A stretch of 32,550 nucleotides of DNA from Rhodobacterales bacterium 32-67-9 (GTDB taxonomy: Bacteria > Pseudomonadota > Alphaproteobacteria > Rhodobacterales > Rhodobacteraceae). Below are positions 30,959 to 32,550 of this stretch, in pieces. The notes beneath the pieces were generated by a model, which was not told the origin of the DNA, did no database searches, and was given only the letters and a program-made list of their open reading frames with translations. The DNA is taken from positions 1 through 32,550 of the forward strand of contig NCEA01000028.1 in the NCBI GenBank assembly GCA_002280515.1. The letters run 5' to 3'. The position numbers were made by a program, and so were the translations under genes. Position 1 is the stretch's first letter. Each line of letters starts with the position of its first letter.

Positions 30959-32550
30959 ATGGGACTTGTTGAAACCGCCATCCGCAATGCGCGGCTGACG
31001 ATCTCCGTCCTCATCTTCCTGATGCTGGCGGGGGCGCAGGCCTATATCGCCATCCCGAAAGAGGCCGAGCCCGACATCCAGATCCCTATCATCTATGTCA
31101 GTCTCGGCTACCAGGGCATCTCGCCCGAGGACAGCGAAAGATTGCTGCTCCGCCCTATGGAAACCTCGCTGAAGACCATCGCCGGCATCAAGGAGATGAC
31201 CTCGACCGCCTATCAGGGAGGCGGCAATGTGCTGTTGGAGTTCCAGGCCGGCGCCGACCTGAAAAAAGCGCTGGACGATGTCCGCTCCAAGGTCTCGGAG
31301 GCCAAGCGCGACCTGCCCTCCGGCGCGGATGAGCCGACGGTGAACGAGGTCAACATCTCCGAATTCCCGGTCCTCGTGGTCACCCTCTCCGGCGAGGTGC
31401 CCGAACGCATCCTGACCCGCGCAGGTCGCGAGTTGCGCGACCGGATCGAGGAGATTCCGGGCGTGCTCGACGCTACCTTGCAGGGCGTCCGCGAGGATCT
31501 GGTCGAGGTCATCATCGACCCCGCGAAACTGTCGTCCTACGGGCTCCGCCCCGACACGCTTATCTCCGGCGTCGCGGCCAACAACCAGCTTATCGCCGCC
31601 GGCGCCATGGAAGGCGCCGAGGGGCGCTACGCGATCAAGGTGCCGTCACTGATCGAGACGGTGGAGGACGTGGCCAACCTGCCGGTGATTTCCAACGGCA
31701 CCGCCATCGTCCGAGCCCGCGACCTCGCCGCGATCCGCTCGACCTACAAGGACCCCGAGACGATCACCCGGCTCGACGGCAACCCGGCCATCGCCATCGA
31801 GGTGTCGAAGCGCACCGGGTCCAACCTGATCGAGACCGTGGACAAGGTGAAGGAGGTCACGGCCGAGTTCCAGAAGCTCTTGCCCGAGGGCACGATCGTC
31901 TCGTTCAGCCAGGACAAGTCGACCGACATCCGCCAGTTGCTGACTGACCTACAGAACTCGGTCCTGACGGCGGTGATTCTGGTCTTCATCGTCATCCTCT
32001 ATGCGCTCTCGGGCCGCGCCTCGCTCTTGATCGGCCTCGCGATCCCGGCCTCGTTCCTGATCGGCATCCTCGGGCTGCAACTCGCCGGGCTGACGGTCAA
32101 CATCGTCGTCCTCTTCAGCCTGATCCTTGCCGTCGGCATGCTGGTCGACGACGCCATCATCGTCACCGAATATGCCGAACGGCGGATGGCCGAGGGCATG
32201 GGCAAGCGCGAGGCCTTCGCGTTGGCCTCGCACAAGATGACCGGCCCGGTACTCGCCGCCACGGCGACCCGGGTCGCCGCGTTCTCGCCCTTGCTCTTCT
32301 GGCCCGGCATCGTCGGCGAGTTCATGAAGTACATGCCGATCACGCTGATTGCCACGCTTTCGGCCTCGCTCGTCTACGCACTCTATTTCGCCCCCACCCT
32401 CGGCGCGATCATCGCCAAGCCGGTGAAGGAAGAGGACCGCAGCCGCAACAGCCTTTACATGCGCTTCGTCGGCCGCGCGATCCGTCATCCGGTGCTCGTG
32501 ACGCTGACCGCACTCGCCACGCTGATCGCGGTTCCCTATGCCTACGGCAC
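30959..32550 (+). CDS. RND efflux pump inner-membrane subunit, 3' end missing (window edge)
   Basis: The first 530 codons of an AcrB/HAE-1-type proton-driven transporter of about 1,000 residues. It starts MGLVETAIRNARLTISVLIF (first membrane helix), then the porter-domain part PKEAEPDIQIPIIYVSLGYQGISPED and LEFQAGADLKKALDDVRSKV. Helices 2-6 lie at about 335-470. The proton-relay pair D397-D398 is in GMLVDDAIIVTEYAERRM, equivalent to AcrB D407-D408, so the pump looks functional. It forms an operon with the adaptor, three bases apart. No outer-membrane TolC-type gene is seen before the window ends. The drug or metabolite exported cannot be told. Confidence 0.94.
   Translation, partial: MGLVETAIRNARLTISVLIFLMLAGAQAYIAIPKEAEPDIQIPIIYVSLGYQGISPEDSERLLLRPMETSLKTIAGIKEMTSTAYQGGGNVLLEFQAGADLKKALDDVRSKVSEAKRDLPSGADEPTVNEVNISEFPVLVVTLSGEVPERILTRAGRELRDRIEEIPGVLDATLQGVREDLVEVIIDPAKLSSYGLRPDTLISGVAANNQLIAAGAMEGAEGRYAIKVPSLIETVEDVANLPVISNGTAIVRARDLAAIRSTYKDPETITRLDGNPAIAIEVSKRTGSNLIETVDKVKEVTAEFQKLLPEGTIVSFSQDKSTDIRQLLTDLQNSVLTAVILVFIVILYALSGRASLLIGLAIPASFLIGILGLQLAGLTVNIVVLFSLILAVGMLVDDAIIVTEYAERRMAEGMGKREAFALASHKMTGPVLAATATRVAAFSPLLFWPGIVGEFMKYMPITLIATLSASLVYALYFAPTLGAIIAKPVKEEDRSRNSLYMRFVGRAIRHPVLVTLTALATLIAVPYAYG

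Overview
The window comes from a high-GC alphaproteobacterium, most likely of the Rhodobacteraceae/Rhodobacterales. This is inferred from strong G/C third positions, many ATGA/GTGA stop-start overlaps, an Fnr/FnrL-type box in front of a universal stress protein, and the look of the proteins. No rRNA, tRNA, CRISPR array or prophage was seen. The layout is a large cell-surface glycan locus (about 3.2-26.4 kb) with ordinary chromosomal genes on both sides.

Left flank (1-3.2 kb): about 600 bases packed with hairpin-forming palindromes end at a REP-associated tyrosine transposase (RAYT). An inverted pair of GTAG-headed REP-like units (a REPIN arrangement) sits at the RAYT 3' end. Next come a universal stress protein with an FNR box upstream, a possible 31-residue proline-rich small protein with a strong ribosome binding site, a YciA-type acyl-CoA thioesterase and an MsrQ-like haem membrane protein.

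Glycan locus: (a) a flavin-dependent amine-oxidase/UDP-galactopyranose-mutase-like enzyme and a WbpA-like nucleotide-sugar dehydrogenase on the minus strand. (b) A plus-strand trio: NAD-dependent sugar epimerase, GT39-like membrane glycosyltransferase, and a GMC oxidoreductase with a four-cysteine cluster. (c) A nine-gene, tightly coupled minus-strand operon (21.2 to 10.8 kb). In order of transcription it encodes UDP-glucuronate decarboxylase, a GT-C-like membrane protein, a GT2, a DPM1-like polyprenol-phosphate glycosyltransferase, a flippase-like UPF0104/LPG-synthase-TM protein, a second flavoenzyme related to (a), a NodB-type deacetylase, a Wzx-type flippase and a GT4. (d) A divergent plus-strand operon: rfbC-rfbB-acyltransferase-rfbD-rfbA plus a small membrane protein.

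Together these genes could supply dTDP-L-rhamnose, UDP-xylose and an oxidised UDP-sugar, transfer sugars in the cytoplasm and probably also from polyprenyl-phosphate donors on the periplasmic side, flip lipid-linked units, and edit the product by deacetylation and acylation. No initiating phosphoglycosyltransferase, no convincing Wzy polymerase and no Wza/Wzc export genes are present, so the pathway must be completed elsewhere. Three flavoenzymes in one glycan locus is the most unusual feature.

Right flank (27.0-32.5 kb): the 5-oxoprolinase operon pxpB-pxpC-pxpA on the minus strand. Divergent from it is an RND efflux pair (periplasmic adaptor and inner-membrane pump), and the pump gene runs off the end of the window.
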